A stretch of DNA of 64,000 nt from Deltaproteobacteria bacterium (GTDB lineage Bacteria; Myxococcota_A; UBA796; CAJQPC01): assembly GCA_016717595.1 (NCBI GenBank), contig JADKFE010000018.1, positions 1-64,000 on the forward strand, read 5' to 3'. Below are positions 34,866 through 44,131 of the stretch, in pieces (position 1 is the first letter of the stretch; each line of letters starts with the position of its first letter). Position numbers and translations under genes: made by a program. The notes under the pieces are model-generated. The model ran no database searches. It worked only from the letters and a program-made list of their open reading frames with translations, and was not told where the DNA came from.

Positions 34866-36338
34866 TCAACTTCCGGGCTGGACGTAGCGCACGACGTCCG
34901 CACGAGCGACGAGGTCGGTCTGCCACGCCTGGATGAGCTCCATACGCGCCATGGCCTGCATACGCGCCCGAACGGTGCCGGCCTGGGCGTCTACCTCGGC
35001 CTGGGTGGGCTCGGCGCGGGCGGTCACCTGGGCGATCACGAGATCCTCCCCGATCGTGTAGACCTCGGGGAGCACCGCGCCTGCTTGCACGTTCTTGACA
35101 TCTGCGATCAGCTCAACCGCGACGCCGAGCCCGCGCACCTGGGGGTCGGTGAGCGTGACGTCCTCGGCCGTCTCGGGCAAGAGGCCCTTGGAGGCGATGA
35201 GCGCCAAGGGCGGGCGACCCTCGGCTTTCCAGGCGGCGAGCAGCTCTTCAGAGAAGGTCTTCGCCAAGGCCGGGGCGCGGTCGGCCTTGATCAGCTCGGC
35301 GGCGAGGATCGGCGTGGCCTCCGCCAAAGAGGTGACCTTGGCGTCGGTGACGGCCTCGACCAGAAAGAGCTGGTAGCCCCGGCTGGTCTCGACGATCTGC
35401 GTGAGCTGGCCCGCGCCCACGGCGAAGACGGCCTCGGTGACCGCGGGGTCGAGCTGGGAGTCGGCCTGAACGCCGAGATCGCCGCCGTTCACCGCGGTGA
35501 GGTCTTCAGACCAGCGGCGGGCGGCCTCAGCGAAGTCACCCCCGGCGACGAGCTGGGCGCGCACGGCCTCCAAACGCACCTTCACGTCCTCTTTGGAGAC
35601 GCCGGGGAGGTCGGTGCGCAGCAGGATGGTGCGCAGGGTGGCCTTGCGGGGGTCGTTGAACCGGCGGTCAAACTGGGCGTCGTAGGTGGTCTTGATGCGG
35701 TCGGCGGAGCTGGCGATGAAGGCGTCAAGCTCGGCCTGGGTGATGTCGATCGCCGGGAAGAACGCCGCCGCGGGGATACGCGTGTACACCAGCGTGAGCC
35801 GCGTCTCTTGCTCGGTGAAGCGGCGCTTGACCTCTTGTTCGCTCACCCGGGCGCCTTGGGCGACGACCGCCATCACCTTCGAGCGCATCATGTCTTCGTA
35901 GAGCTGGCGCTCAAACGACGAGGCCGAGGTGCCGGTGCGGGTGAGGTAGGTGTCGTACTGCTCTTTGGAGTACTTGCCGTCGTCGCCCTTAAAGAGGCGG
36001 GCGATGTAGCGCTTGATCTCGTCATCGGAGACCTCGATGCCCAGGCGCTTGGCCTCGTCCAGCACGAGCATGTCTTGGATGAGCTGGGTGAGCACACGCT
36101 GCTGAAGCGCGGCCTGGGCCTCGGGGTCGAGGGCTTGGCGCTCCCGAGAGGTCGCCAGACGCATGGCCCGGGCGAACTCGACGTCGGTGATGCTGTGCCC
36201 GTCGACCTCGGCCACAGGGGCGACGGTGGAGCCTTGGCCGCCGACCCCCCAGACCACAAAGCTCGCGATGACGACGGCGAACAGGGCCTGGACGGGGAAG
36301 GAGTCAGAGCTGTTGCGCATCTTGTCCAGGACGGACAT
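34866..36338 (-). CDS. PpiD/SurA-like periplasmic foldase
   Basis: A 490-residue protein with a single N-terminal membrane anchor (about 14-34, FPVQALFAVVIASFVVWGVGG). It has a SurA N-terminal chaperone region (about 45-190) and a parvulin-type PPIase segment (about 240-340, GDFAEAARRWSED...GGDLGV). This matches PpiD, the membrane-tethered chaperone that helps outer-membrane and exported proteins fold after Sec. Parvulin catalytic residues appear only partly conserved, so it may be chaperone-only. It sits upstream of the large lipoprotein genes on the same strand and next to an M48 protease, forming an envelope-quality-control neighbourhood. Confidence 0.85.
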   Translation of the reverse strand: MSVLDKMRNSSDSFPVQALFAVVIASFVVWGVGGQGSTVAPVAEVDGHSITDVEFARAMRLATSRERQALDPEAQAALQQRVLTQLIQDMLVLDEAKRLGIEVSDDEIKRYIARLFKGDDGKYSKEQYDTYLTRTGTSASSFERQLYEDMMRSKVMAVVAQGARVSEQEVKRRFTEQETRLTLVYTRIPAAAFFPAIDITQAELDAFIASSADRIKTTYDAQFDRRFNDPRKATLRTILLRTDLPGVSKEDVKVRLEAVRAQLVAGGDFAEAARRWSEDLTAVNGGDLGVQADSQLDPAVTEAVFAVGAGQLTQIVETSRGYQLFLVEAVTDAKVTSLAEATPILAAELIKADRAPALAKTFSEELLAAWKAEGRPPLALIASKGLLPETAEDVTLTDPQVRGLGVAVELIADVKNVQAGAVLPEVYTIGEDLVIAQVTARAEPTQAEVDAQAGTVRARMQAMARMELIQAWQTDLVARADVVRYVQPGS

Positions 36339-36421
36339 CAGGGTCGCCTCCGCGCCGGATCGAAGGATCAGCGCGGGGAACAGCTAGCGCGGCGCGGGCC
36401 GAGACGCAAGCAGAACCAAGC

Positions 36422-37351
36422 TCAGCGCCGGGTGCCGCCTGAGGACGCCCCGCCAGAGCCGCTCGACGAGTCATCGTTGTTTTTGCGGCCGCCACCGCCG
36501 GAGGAGCCGCCGAAGTCGGAGCTCGTCCACTGCGTCGTCTGGGTGTTGCGGCTGAGCTTGTTGCGCTCGTAGCGCTTCTTGGCCTGGGGCATCCAGTCCT
36601 TGAGGTTCTCTTGGCGTTTGTCTTCGCTGGGGTGCGTCGAGAGGAAGGCCGGGACGCCGCTGCCGCCGCTGGCCTGGGCCATGCGGTCCCAGACATCGAC
36701 GGACTCGCCCGGCGGGTAGCCGGCCTTGGCCATGTACATCATGCCGATGACGTCAGCCTCCTTCTCGTGAAGGCGCGAGAACGGCAGGATCACGCCCACT
36801 TGGGCCCCGGCGCCCATGGCGGCGACGACGATCGCCTTCTGCTCGTTGCTCATCTCGGACTTGTTGTCCAAGTAGAGGTAGAGCGCGCCCATGCCGCCCA
36901 AGACCGCGAGCTGCTGGGAGAGGCGCTCGGCGCCGTGGTGCGCCGTGGCGTGGCCGACCTCGTGGCCCATGACGAAGGCGAGGCCCGCCTCGTTCTTCAC
37001 GACGGGCAGAAGCCCGGTGTACACGGCGATCTTGCCGCCGGGCATACACCAGGCGTTGATCGTGTCGTTCTCCTGGATGAGCTTGAACTCCCAGTCATAC
37101 GACTTCTGGTTGGCGGCCTTGGCGATGGCCTGGCCCACGCTCTTGATCGCCTGTGAGTTCTCGTTGCCCGTGGAGAGCTTCACATCAGCGAGGGTGGACT
37201 TGTAGGAGGACTCCCCGAGCTGGCGCATGAGCGCGTCGGGGATGAGGTTGAACTGGCGGCGACCGGTGACAGGCACCTTCGCGGCGGCGGTCCCGACAGT
37301 GGACGCGAGCAGCGCCAGAGCCAAGACCTTCGTGAGGAGGGGGGAGCGCAT
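36422..37351 (-). CDS. M48-family periplasmic metalloprotease
   Basis: A 309-residue protein with a signal peptide (ALALLASTVGTAAA). The zinc motif HEVGH is at 130-134 and the third ligand Glu lies in HEKEAD downstream, as in the M48 (LoiP/YcaL/BepA-like) family that degrades misfolded envelope proteins. The last 35 residues are a G/S/N-rich tail. The ATG at 37351 has GAGGTGCC upstream. TACAAT at 37393-37398 gives a good -10 about 42 bp upstream. Divergent from mreB. Confidence 0.9.
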   Translation of the reverse strand: MRSPLLTKVLALALLASTVGTAAAKVPVTGRRQFNLIPDALMRQLGESSYKSTLADVKLSTGNENSQAIKSVGQAIAKAANQKSYDWEFKLIQENDTINAWCMPGGKIAVYTGLLPVVKNEAGLAFVMGHEVGHATAHHGAERLSQQLAVLGGMGALYLYLDNKSEMSNEQKAIVVAAMGAGAQVGVILPFSRLHEKEADVIGMMYMAKAGYPPGESVDVWDRMAQASGGSGVPAFLSTHPSEDKRQENLKDWMPQAKKRYERNKLSRNTQTTQWTSSDFGGSSGGGGRKNNDDSSSGSGGASSGGTRR

Positions 37352-37392
37352 TGGGGCACCTCGGTGGCGGGTCGATGGGTGAATCTGAGCCT

Positions 37393-37398
37393 ATTGTA
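37393..37398 (-). promoter_or_regulatory. -10 element of the M48 protease gene
   Basis: TACAAT on the minus strand is close to consensus TATAAT and predicts a start near 37386 with a leader of about 35 bases. The -35 region is not recognisable. Confidence 0.45.
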
Positions 37399-37514
37399 GC
37401 CTTGTCGGAGCCTTGAGGGGGCGGACTCGCTCGGCTATACGCTCTTGGCGGCGGGCCATTCGGCGCTGTCCACCTCGACCTTCCCCTCTGAGGTCCACCC
37501 CGTTGGTCACATCC

Positions 37515-38522
37515 ATGTTTACCGGCGTGCTGGACGCGCTCTCTCAGGATCTCGCGATCGACCTGGGCTCGAACACCGTGCGGATCGCCCGCCGGGGCCG
37601 CGGGGTGGTGCTGCGGGAGCCGAGCGCCTTGGCCTTACACCGCGACGGGCGCGGGGCGCGGCGGCTGATCGCGACGGGCGCCGAGGCGCGGCAGATGTTG
37701 GGCCGGGTGCCCATGGACATCGACGTGATCCGCCCGATCCGCGACGGGGTGATCGCCGACTTTGAGGCCGCGGAGACGCTGTTGGGTGTGCTCCTGCAGC
37801 GCTGCGGCGCGGCGTCGTTGGTCAAGCCCAAGGCCGCGGTGTGTATCCCCGCGGGCACCACTGAAGTTGAGCGCCGGGCGGTGCGAGAGTGCGCTGAGGC
37901 CGCCGGGGTGCGTGAGGTCACCCTCATCGACGCGCCCTTGGCCGGGGCCGTCGGCGCCGGGGTGGACGTGGGCGAGACCCACGGGAACATGGTCGTGGAC
38001 ATCGGCGCCGGGCGGTCGAGCGTCTCGGTGTTCGCCATGGGGGAGCTCGTCTCTACCCGGGCGATCCGTGTGGGCAGCGAGGCCTTTGACGAGGCCCTGA
38101 TCCGTTACCTGCGCGCCGAGCGGGGCCTGCTCATCGGCCCGGCGACGGCTGAAGAGGCCAAACAGCAGGTCGGCGCGGCCTTGGTCTGGGGCCCGAACCC
38201 CGCGGAGCTTGAGGTGCGAGGCCGCGATCTCAGCACGGGCTTCCCCCGGGCCTACACCTTGACCGTGGCCGAGGCCGCCCAGGCGATGAGTGAGCCGGTG
38301 CGGGCCATCGTGGAGGCGGTGATCGCCACCTTAGAGCGCACGCCGCCGGAGCTCGCCGCGGACATCGGCGAGCGCGGCGTGGTGCTCATCGGCGACGGCG
38401 CGCGGCTCCCGGCCTTGGACCGCGCCATCGGCGAGGCGGCGAGCGTGCCCGCCGTGCTCATCGAGAGCCCCGGAGACGCCGTGGTGCTGGGGGCCTTGGC
38501 CCTCGCGCACCATCACGCGTAG
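37515..38522 (+). CDS. mreB: MreB/actin-like cell-shape protein
   Basis: A 335-residue actin-fold ATPase that forms cytoplasmic filaments guiding lateral wall synthesis. It shows the MreB phosphate-1 motif AIDLGSNTVRIA, the characteristic REPSALAL, IRPIRDGVIADFEAAE, the phosphate-2 motif VVDIGAGRSSVSV and the adenosine motif VVLIGDGARLPAL. Several usually invariant positions differ (SNTVRI instead of TANTLV, GRSSV instead of GTTEV). It may therefore be a divergent second MreB paralogue. mreC/mreD are not adjacent. The ATG at 37515 is chosen because homology begins with MFTGVLDALSQDLAIDLG. Confidence 0.85.
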   Translation: MFTGVLDALSQDLAIDLGSNTVRIARRGRGVVLREPSALALHRDGRGARRLIATGAEARQMLGRVPMDIDVIRPIRDGVIADFEAAETLLGVLLQRCGAASLVKPKAAVCIPAGTTEVERRAVRECAEAAGVREVTLIDAPLAGAVGAGVDVGETHGNMVVDIGAGRSSVSVFAMGELVSTRAIRVGSEAFDEALIRYLRAERGLLIGPATAEEAKQQVGAALVWGPNPAELEVRGRDLSTGFPRAYTLTVAEAAQAMSEPVRAIVEAVIATLERTPPELAADIGERGVVLIGDGARLPALDRAIGEAASVPAVLIESPGDAVVLGALALAHHHA

Positions 38523-38541
38523 GGGGCACGCGTAGGGCCGC

Positions 38542-38871
38542 TCAGACGTACCCGGCCAGGGCGGCGCGGATCTTCGCCTCGTCTTGGTTGCCGATCACCT
38601 GACCGACGACCTGGCCCTTCTTGAAGACGAGCAGGGTGGGGATCGAGCGCACGTTGTAGGCCATCGCCGTCTTGGGGCTGGAGTCTACGTCCACCTTCAC
38701 CACCTTGAGGGTGTCGGGGTAAGACTTGGCGATGTTCTCGACCTTGGGGGCCACGGCTTTGCAGGGCTGGCACCACACGGCCCAGAAGTCGACAAGCACG
38801 GGCTTGTCGCTGGAGAGCACCTCGGCGCCGAAGTTGGTGTCGTTCGCGTTGCTGATGAGGTCGCTGGCCAT
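38542..38871 (-). CDS. trxA: Thioredoxin
   Basis: A 109-residue thioredoxin starting at the ATG at 38871 (MASDLISN); a GTG six bases upstream is possible. The fold markers DFWAVWCQPCKAVAPKVE, KVDVDSSP, SIPTLLVFKKGQ and the cis-Pro are present. The active site is WCQPC instead of WCGPC; the Gly-to-Gln change occurs in some bacterial paralogues and would shift redox potential. The protein reduces disulfides in the cytosol. It converges closely on mreB (19 bp apart). The start region is shared with the divergent J-domain gene. Confidence 0.9.
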   Translation of the reverse strand: MASDLISNANDTNFGAEVLSSDKPVLVDFWAVWCQPCKAVAPKVENIAKSYPDTLKVVKVDVDSSPKTAMAYNVRSIPTLLVFKKGQVVGQVIGNQDEAKIRAALAGYV

Positions 38872-38979
38872 ATGCACCTGCCTTGAGTGGGAGCGGGTCG
38901 GATTGATGAAGGAGAGGTAACCCCGCCTAGGTTAGTCTGGGAGGGCCACCCCTGTCGTGTCTTGGTGAGGAGTCTCCGC

Positions 38980-40383
38980 ATGTCCGTGCCGGTCGTGTCC
39001 CCCTTGGTTGAGCTCGTCCGGGCCGCGCGGGCGCGGGCGACGGGTCGATTCACCTTGGCGTCTCCGGCGGGCGGCGGGCTGACGGTGGATCTCCAAGGAG
39101 GCGCCGTGGTGGAGGTGGGCGGGGCGCCCGGCCTCTTGAGCGGCGTCGGGGTGAGCGGGTCGGGCTCGCTGCAGCAGGATCTCGGCGCGGCGGTGGGCGC
39201 GGGTGTCGGCTTCGACAAGGCGCTCGGGGTCGCGTGTGAGGCGCTGGGGCGTGCCCTCGTCGCTGCGGTGGAGATTCCGGGGGCCCAGGGCGGTTTCACC
39301 CCAGGCGCCTCACCCGCCGGGGCCTTCCCTTTGCCCACCTCGGTGACGAACCTGCTGAGCGCCGCCTGGCGCCAACATCGCGGCGCGGAGGCCCTTCAGC
39401 GCGCCTTGGCGCCGCTGCAACGGCACACGGTTCAGCTCGTCGAGGGCCAGCAGGCCGAGGGGCTCGACCCTACGCTCACCCGGCTGATGCAGCGGGCGAA
39501 GAGCGGGCCCAGCGTCGAGGAGCTGCTCGCCGAGGCCGCGGCGAAGGGCCCCGCGCGCCGGGATGAGGTGGCCCGAGGGGTGGAGCTGTTGGTTCACCTG
39601 GGGCTCATCAGCCTCGTGGCCCCGGTGAAGGTCGCCCGGCCCGCCGTCGCCGCGCCCGCGCCGACCGCCGCGCCCGCCGGGCCGACGCCAGAGGAGCTGC
39701 TCACCCTCGCCCGGCAGCTTCGTGTGCAGAGCCCGCTGCAGGCCTTGGGCCTCACCGAGACCCCCGCCGCCGAGATCACCCGGGAGAAGGTGCAGTCCGC
39801 GTTTCGGGCCGTGGCGAACCGGCATCACCCCGACCGCTACTCCGGCCAGTCCGACGCCCACCGCGCCGCGGCGATGGAGGTCTTCGCCGCGCTGAACGAG
39901 CACTCCAGCGCCTTGGCCGAGCCCGCCGCGCTGCAGCTTGAGGTGGAGAAGCTCGCCTGCGCCCAGCGGGGCGAGGTCTGGGTCTCAGAGATGGACAAGG
40001 AGCGGGCGAAGGTGGTGATCAAGCGCGCCTTGGCCGCGGAGCAGGCCCGCAGCTTTCAGAACGCGCGAGATCTCGCCCAGGAGGCCCGCGCGCTGCACCC
40101 TGGCTCGTTGGAGGGCGCCTTGTTGAGCGCGTACTTCCGCGCCGTGCTCAAGGAGCTGCCCCTGGCCGACGCCTTGGCCCTGATCGACGGCCTCGCCATG
40201 CCCAACGACCGCCTGCGCGCCGAGGCGGCGTACCGCGCTGGGCGCCTCTACAGCCTCGCCGAGCGCCCCAATGAGGCCCGCGCCCGCTTCGCCCGCTGTG
40301 TTGAGCTGAACCCCAACCACACCGACGCCCAGCGTGAGCTGCGCGTCCTGCAACGCCGGGGCCGTCCCGAACCAGTTAAGTAG
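38980..40383 (+). CDS. J-domain protein with DUF4388-like N-terminus and TPR-like tail
   Basis: A 467-residue protein. The N-terminal 100 residues (ELVRAARARATGRFTL, LTVDLQGGAVVEVGG) resemble the DUF4388 domain common in delta-proteobacterial signalling proteins. A P/A-rich linker leads to a J domain (about 265-330, LQALGLTETPAAEITREK with HHPDRYSG), whose HPD motif stimulates Hsp70 ATPase. Two or more TPR-like helices follow (NARDLAQEARALHP, AAYRAGRLYSLAERPNEARARF). This layout is frequent in Myxococcota. GAGGAG before ATG 38980 supports the start. It precedes the haem operon by 30 bp but need not be related. Confidence 0.8.
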   Translation: MSVPVVSPLVELVRAARARATGRFTLASPAGGGLTVDLQGGAVVEVGGAPGLLSGVGVSGSGSLQQDLGAAVGAGVGFDKALGVACEALGRALVAAVEIPGAQGGFTPGASPAGAFPLPTSVTNLLSAAWRQHRGAEALQRALAPLQRHTVQLVEGQQAEGLDPTLTRLMQRAKSGPSVEELLAEAAAKGPARRDEVARGVELLVHLGLISLVAPVKVARPAVAAPAPTAAPAGPTPEELLTLARQLRVQSPLQALGLTETPAAEITREKVQSAFRAVANRHHPDRYSGQSDAHRAAAMEVFAALNEHSSALAEPAALQLEVEKLACAQRGEVWVSEMDKERAKVVIKRALAAEQARSFQNARDLAQEARALHPGSLEGALLSAYFRAVLKELPLADALALIDGLAMPNDRLRAEAAYRAGRLYSLAERPNEARARFARCVELNPNHTDAQRELRVLQRRGRPEPVK

Positions 40384-40413
40384 AGAGCCCTTTAGAGGCG
40401 CCCCACGAGGCTC

Positions 40414-41217
40414 ATGCAGCCCCTCCTGTTCACCGTCGCGCTGTTCGCTTACCTCGTGGTCGCCTCCGCGCGGCTGCCGGGCTTGTGGTCGCCGCCGTCG
40501 TGGTTGGGGTCGGTCGGCCGGGTGGCGCTGTGGGTGGGGGCCGTCGCCCACATCGTCGGGATCGGGCTTCTGGCGATGCACCAGGGCGGGCCGCCGGTGC
40601 TGGCCGCTGGGGGCACCCTCGTCACCTTGGCGGCGTTTTTGGGCGCGGCGAACGTGCTGATGCAGCGCCAGCCGTACGGCGAGGCGCTCTCTGGGGTGCT
40701 CGGGGCGCTCAGCGCGGCGATGTTGGGCCTGGGCATGTTGTTGCCCCAAGGCTCGGAGCGCGCGCCCGAGGCCTTGGCGAGCCTGTGGTTCCCCATTCAC
40801 GCGGCGATGATCCTCCTCGGCCTCCTGGGCTTCGCCTTGGCCTTTGGGGTGAGCGCGCTCTACCTCGTCGTGAGCGGGCGGCTGAAGGCCAAACGGCTGG
40901 GGGATCTGGGTCGTCTGCCGTCGATCGACGCCCTGGACGCGCTGAACACCCGCTTCATCGTCTTGGGCTTCTTGGCCTTGACCTTCGGCATCGCCGCCGG
41001 GGGGCTCTGGGCCACGTCGATCCCCGACCGCGCGCCGCGCCTGGGGCCCACGGTCTACGTCACCGTGGTGCTCTGGGGCTGGTACGCCGCGGCGGTGATG
41101 GTGCGGGTGGTCGGCGGCTGGCGAGGGCGCCTCGCCGCGCACTTCTCCCTGGTGGGGTTCTTGGGCCTGCTCGTGAGCCTGGGCAGCATCGTCGCGATCT
41201 CCCGGGGGTGGCACTAA
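40414..41217 (+). CDS. CcsA/HemX-type cytochrome c assembly membrane protein
   Basis: A 267-residue polytopic protein with about eight hydrophobic segments and the family's Trp-rich signature region (GGLWATSIPD with WGWYAAAVM). CcsA/ResC-type proteins deliver haem for cytochrome c maturation, while HemX, encoded upstream of hemA in many bacteria, influences GluTR abundance. The position directly before hemA (its TAA is adjacent to the hemA ATG) favours the HemX reading. The short length also fits HemX better than full CcsA. Confidence 0.82.
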   Translation: MQPLLFTVALFAYLVVASARLPGLWSPPSWLGSVGRVALWVGAVAHIVGIGLLAMHQGGPPVLAAGGTLVTLAAFLGAANVLMQRQPYGEALSGVLGALSAAMLGLGMLLPQGSERAPEALASLWFPIHAAMILLGLLGFALAFGVSALYLVVSGRLKAKRLGDLGRLPSIDALDALNTRFIVLGFLALTFGIAAGGLWATSIPDRAPRLGPTVYVTVVLWGWYAAAVMVRVVGGWRGRLAAHFSLVGFLGLLVSLGSIVAISRGWH

Positions 41218-42519
41218 ATGTTGGGCCCCCACGAGGTGGTGACCATCGGGCTCAGCCACCACACGGCGCCGGTGAGCCTACGCGAGCGCCTGGCGATGCC
41301 GTCGGACGCCGTGGGGCGGCACCTGCTGCGCCTGCGGGAGGACAAGGTCGCGCAAGAGGGCTTCATCCTCTCCACCTGCAACCGCGTGGAGATCTACGCG
41401 CTGGTGGACGGCGCTGACATGGGCCAGCGCCTCACCCGATACCTCGCCGGGGCCCACGGCCTGACCTGGCGTGAGCTGGACCCGCACCTCTACCGTTACC
41501 AGGGCGCCGACGCCGTGGCGCACCTGTTCCGCGTCGCCTCGTCCTTGGACTCGTTGGTGGTCGGGGAGCCGCAGATTCTGGGGCAGGTCAAGGACGCCTT
41601 CCGCATCGCCGCCGAGCAGCGCGCCGTGGGCCGGTTTCTGGGGCCGCTCATGCGCCGCACGCTCACCGTGGCCAAGCGGGTGCGCACCGAGACACGCATC
41701 GGCCGCGAGTCGGTGTCGGTGGGCAGCGCCGGGGTAGAGCTCGCCCAGCAGGTCTTCGGGGACCTGGCCGGGCGCCGGGTGCTGCTCGTCGGCGCCGGGG
41801 AGATGGGCCGCCTCGTCGCGCAGTCGATGTTGGGGCAAGGGGTGGCGGAGATCATCGTCGCCAACCGCACCTACCAGAACGCCGTGGCCCTGGCCGAGCT
41901 GTTCGGCGGCACCGCCGTGCATCTGGATCAGCTCACCCGCTACCTGGAGCAGGTGGACATCGTCGTCACGTCCACCGGGGCCACGAGCTACCTGCTCACC
42001 CGGGCGATGATGGCGCCGATTCTGCGCGCCCGGCGGTATCGGCCGCTGTTTCTGGTGGACCTCTCCGTGCCCCGGAACATCGAGCCCAGCGTTCACGACT
42101 TAGAGGGCGCCTACCTCTTCAACGTCGATGACCTCACTGAGGTCGCCCAGCGGGGGCTTCTGCGCCGTCGTGAGGAGGCCAGCCGCGCTGAGGCCATCGT
42201 GCAGCACGAGGCCAGCCGCTGTTACCGCTCCTTGGGCGCGCGCTCGGCCGACCCGGTGATCGCCGCGATGACCCGCCGCGCTGAAGACGCCCGCCGCCGT
42301 GAGCTGGACCGCAGCGAGGCCATCTTACGCGCCTTGCCCGCCAAAGAGCGGCAGGTGGTTGAGGCCATGTCCAAGGCGATGTTTAAGCGTTTTCTGCACG
42401 ACGCCATCGCCCAGGCGCACCAGCTCGGCGAGCGCGGCGACGAGGACGGCCTCAAGCTCTTGGGCGAGATCTTCGGCGCCACACACCCCACCTCCGAGGA
42501 CGATGACGATGCCCGTTGA
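41218..42519 (+). CDS. hemA: Glutamyl-tRNA reductase
   Basis: A 433-residue enzyme that reduces glutamyl-tRNA to glutamate-1-semialdehyde, the first committed step of C5 tetrapyrrole synthesis. It has GLSHHTAPVSLRERLA at the N-terminus and the catalytic Cys54 in STCNRVEIYA. VGEPQILGQVKDAF, the NADPH-binding Rossmann VLLVGAGEMG and the C-terminal dimerisation helices complete it. No gap separates it from the HemX-like gene, and its 3' end overlaps hemC by about 11 bp, so the three genes are one operon. Confidence 0.97.
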   Translation: MLGPHEVVTIGLSHHTAPVSLRERLAMPSDAVGRHLLRLREDKVAQEGFILSTCNRVEIYALVDGADMGQRLTRYLAGAHGLTWRELDPHLYRYQGADAVAHLFRVASSLDSLVVGEPQILGQVKDAFRIAAEQRAVGRFLGPLMRRTLTVAKRVRTETRIGRESVSVGSAGVELAQQVFGDLAGRRVLLVGAGEMGRLVAQSMLGQGVAEIIVANRTYQNAVALAELFGGTAVHLDQLTRYLEQVDIVVTSTGATSYLLTRAMMAPILRARRYRPLFLVDLSVPRNIEPSVHDLEGAYLFNVDDLTEVAQRGLLRRREEASRAEAIVQHEASRCYRSLGARSADPVIAAMTRRAEDARRRELDRSEAILRALPAKERQVVEAMSKAMFKRFLHDAIAQAHQLGERGDEDGLKLLGEIFGATHPTSEDDDDAR

Positions 42520-43384
42520 GCTCAAGCTCGGCACCCGCGGCAGCGCTCTGGCGCTCACCCAATCCCAATGGGTCGCCGACCAGCTCCAACAGCTCAGCGG
42601 CGGCGCCGTCGTCGTCTCCCTGGAGATCATCCGCACCCGCGGCGACAACATCCAAGACAAACCTCTGCCCGAGATCGGCGGCAAGGGCCTGTTCACCCAA
42701 GAGCTCGAGGACGCCCTGCGCGCCGGGGCCATCCACCTCGCCGTTCATAGCCTCAAGGATCTGCCCACTGAAGGCCCGGCGGATCTCACGCTGGGCGCCT
42801 ATCCCGTCCGCGAAGACCCTCGGGACGCGCTCATCGGCGGGCCCTTGGTGAGTCTGCCCCAGGGCGCCCGGGTGGGCACGGGCTCCTCACGCCGCGCCGC
42901 CCAGCTCCTCGCCGCCCGGCCCGATCTGCGGGTGGAGGGCATCCGGGGCAACGTCGACACCCGCCTACGCAAGCAGCGTGAGGGCGTGGTGGACGCGGTG
43001 ATGTTGGCGATGGCGGGGCTGCGGCGCCTGGGCTTTGACGTGAACCCCGAGCCCCTCGACCCGGCGATCTGCACCCCGGCGCCGGGGCAGGGCATCTTGG
43101 GCGTGCAGTGTCGGGCGGACGCGGACGACGTGCTGGGCTGGCTCAAGCTCCTCGATGATCCCGACGCCCGGGCAGAGGCTGAGGCCGAGCGGGCGTTTCT
43201 GGCGGCGCTCGGCGGCGGGTGTTCGGTGCCCGCCGGGGCCTTGGCGCGTCGAGAGGGCGAGGTTGTGCGGCTTCAGGTCATGCTCGCCGACGGCGCTGGG
43301 GTCGTGCGGCGCTGGTCGGGGGAGGCCGCCGTGGGTGACGCCGCGGCGTTGGGTCGAGAGGCGGCGGCGGCGCTTCGGGGCTGA
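42509..43384 (+). CDS. hemC: Hydroxymethylbilane synthase (porphobilinogen deaminase)
   Basis: A 291-residue enzyme that joins four porphobilinogen units into hydroxymethylbilane. GTRGSALALTQSQWVADQL opens the protein. RTRGDNIQD, GKGLFTQELEDALRAG, HSLKDLPT and the dipyrromethane-attaching Cys238 (LGGGCSVPAGAL) are all present. There are two in-frame ATGs (42503, 42509); GAGGA at 42496-42500 is eight bases from the second, so 42509 is preferred. The overlap with hemA implies translational coupling. Confidence 0.96.
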   Translation: MPVELKLGTRGSALALTQSQWVADQLQQLSGGAVVVSLEIIRTRGDNIQDKPLPEIGGKGLFTQELEDALRAGAIHLAVHSLKDLPTEGPADLTLGAYPVREDPRDALIGGPLVSLPQGARVGTGSSRRAAQLLAARPDLRVEGIRGNVDTRLRKQREGVVDAVMLAMAGLRRLGFDVNPEPLDPAICTPAPGQGILGVQCRADADDVLGWLKLLDDPDARAEAEAERAFLAALGGGCSVPAGALARREGEVVRLQVMLADGAGVVRRWSGEAAVGDAAALGREAAAALRG

Positions 43385-43387
43385 GCG

Positions 43388-44131
43388 TCACTCAGCGCGG
43401 CGCGCGCAGATGATGAGCCGGGGGCGCGTGTCGGAGACGGGGCTCTGGTTGTAGTCGCCGAACATCTCCTCGACGTAGAGCCCGCAGCCCTCCATCATCC
43501 ACTCGGCCTCGTTGGGCAGCACCAGGCGCAGGCGCAAGACCGCGCGGTGCAGGGTCTCGCCGTCGTCGCTGACGTAGCGGTCGTGCAGATCCAGGCGCTG
43601 GTGAGCCCGGTCGCGGGTGGTGGCGCGCAGGCGGCGCACGGGCCGACCCTCAGCGACGCCCTCCCAGGCGAGGCGCTCGGGGGCGCTGGCCGTGGCCCAC
43701 AAGGCGAAGTCGGGCATGGGCATGTCGAGGGTGAGGCGGCCTTCAGGGCTGAGGCGTTTGGCCACGGCCTCTAGGCAGGCGCGCTGATCGCCCCGGGTCA
43801 ACAAGAAGTTGAACGCGGCGTTGGGGATGAGCACCTCGTCAAAAGGCGCGTCGCCCAGGTCCGCGGCGTGAAGGTGGCGCATGTCGCCCAAGACGTAGCG
43901 GGCGCCGTCGCCGCGCTGGGTGGCCAGCTCGAGCATCTTCGCCGAGAGGTCCAGGCCGACGATGTCCCGGCCCGGCCCCACCAAGCCCCTCGGCACCCGC
44001 CCCGCGCCGCAGCCCAAGACCAAGATCCGCGCGCCCTCTACGCGCCGGGCGTAGAACAGCACGTCCAGGTCGCGGCCCTCAAACTCGGCCTCGTAGAGCT
44101 CAGCGAAGCCGTCGTAGGTGATCTCGCTCAA
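43388..44131 (-). CDS. SAM-dependent methyltransferase
   Basis: A 247-residue class I methyltransferase. Motif I is ILVLGCGAGRVPRGL (about 36-50), followed by the acidic residue in IVGLDLSAKMLELA; motif IV is EVLIPNAAFNFL. The substrate is unknown. The best start is a TTG whose last base lies in the TGA of the epimerase gene (TTGA overlap at 44128-44131), implying coupling. The pair probably acts on one small molecule or glycan. It converges on hemC with a 3-bp gap. Confidence 0.82.
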   Translation of the reverse strand: MSEITYDGFAELYEAEFEGRDLDVLFYARRVEGARILVLGCGAGRVPRGLVGPGRDIVGLDLSAKMLELATQRGDGARYVLGDMRHLHAADLGDAPFDEVLIPNAAFNFLLTRGDQRACLEAVAKRLSPEGRLTLDMPMPDFALWATASAPERLAWEGVAEGRPVRRLRATTRDRAHQRLDLHDRYVSDDGETLHRAVLRLRLVLPNEAEWMMEGCGLYVEEMFGDYNQSPVSDTRPRLIICARRAE

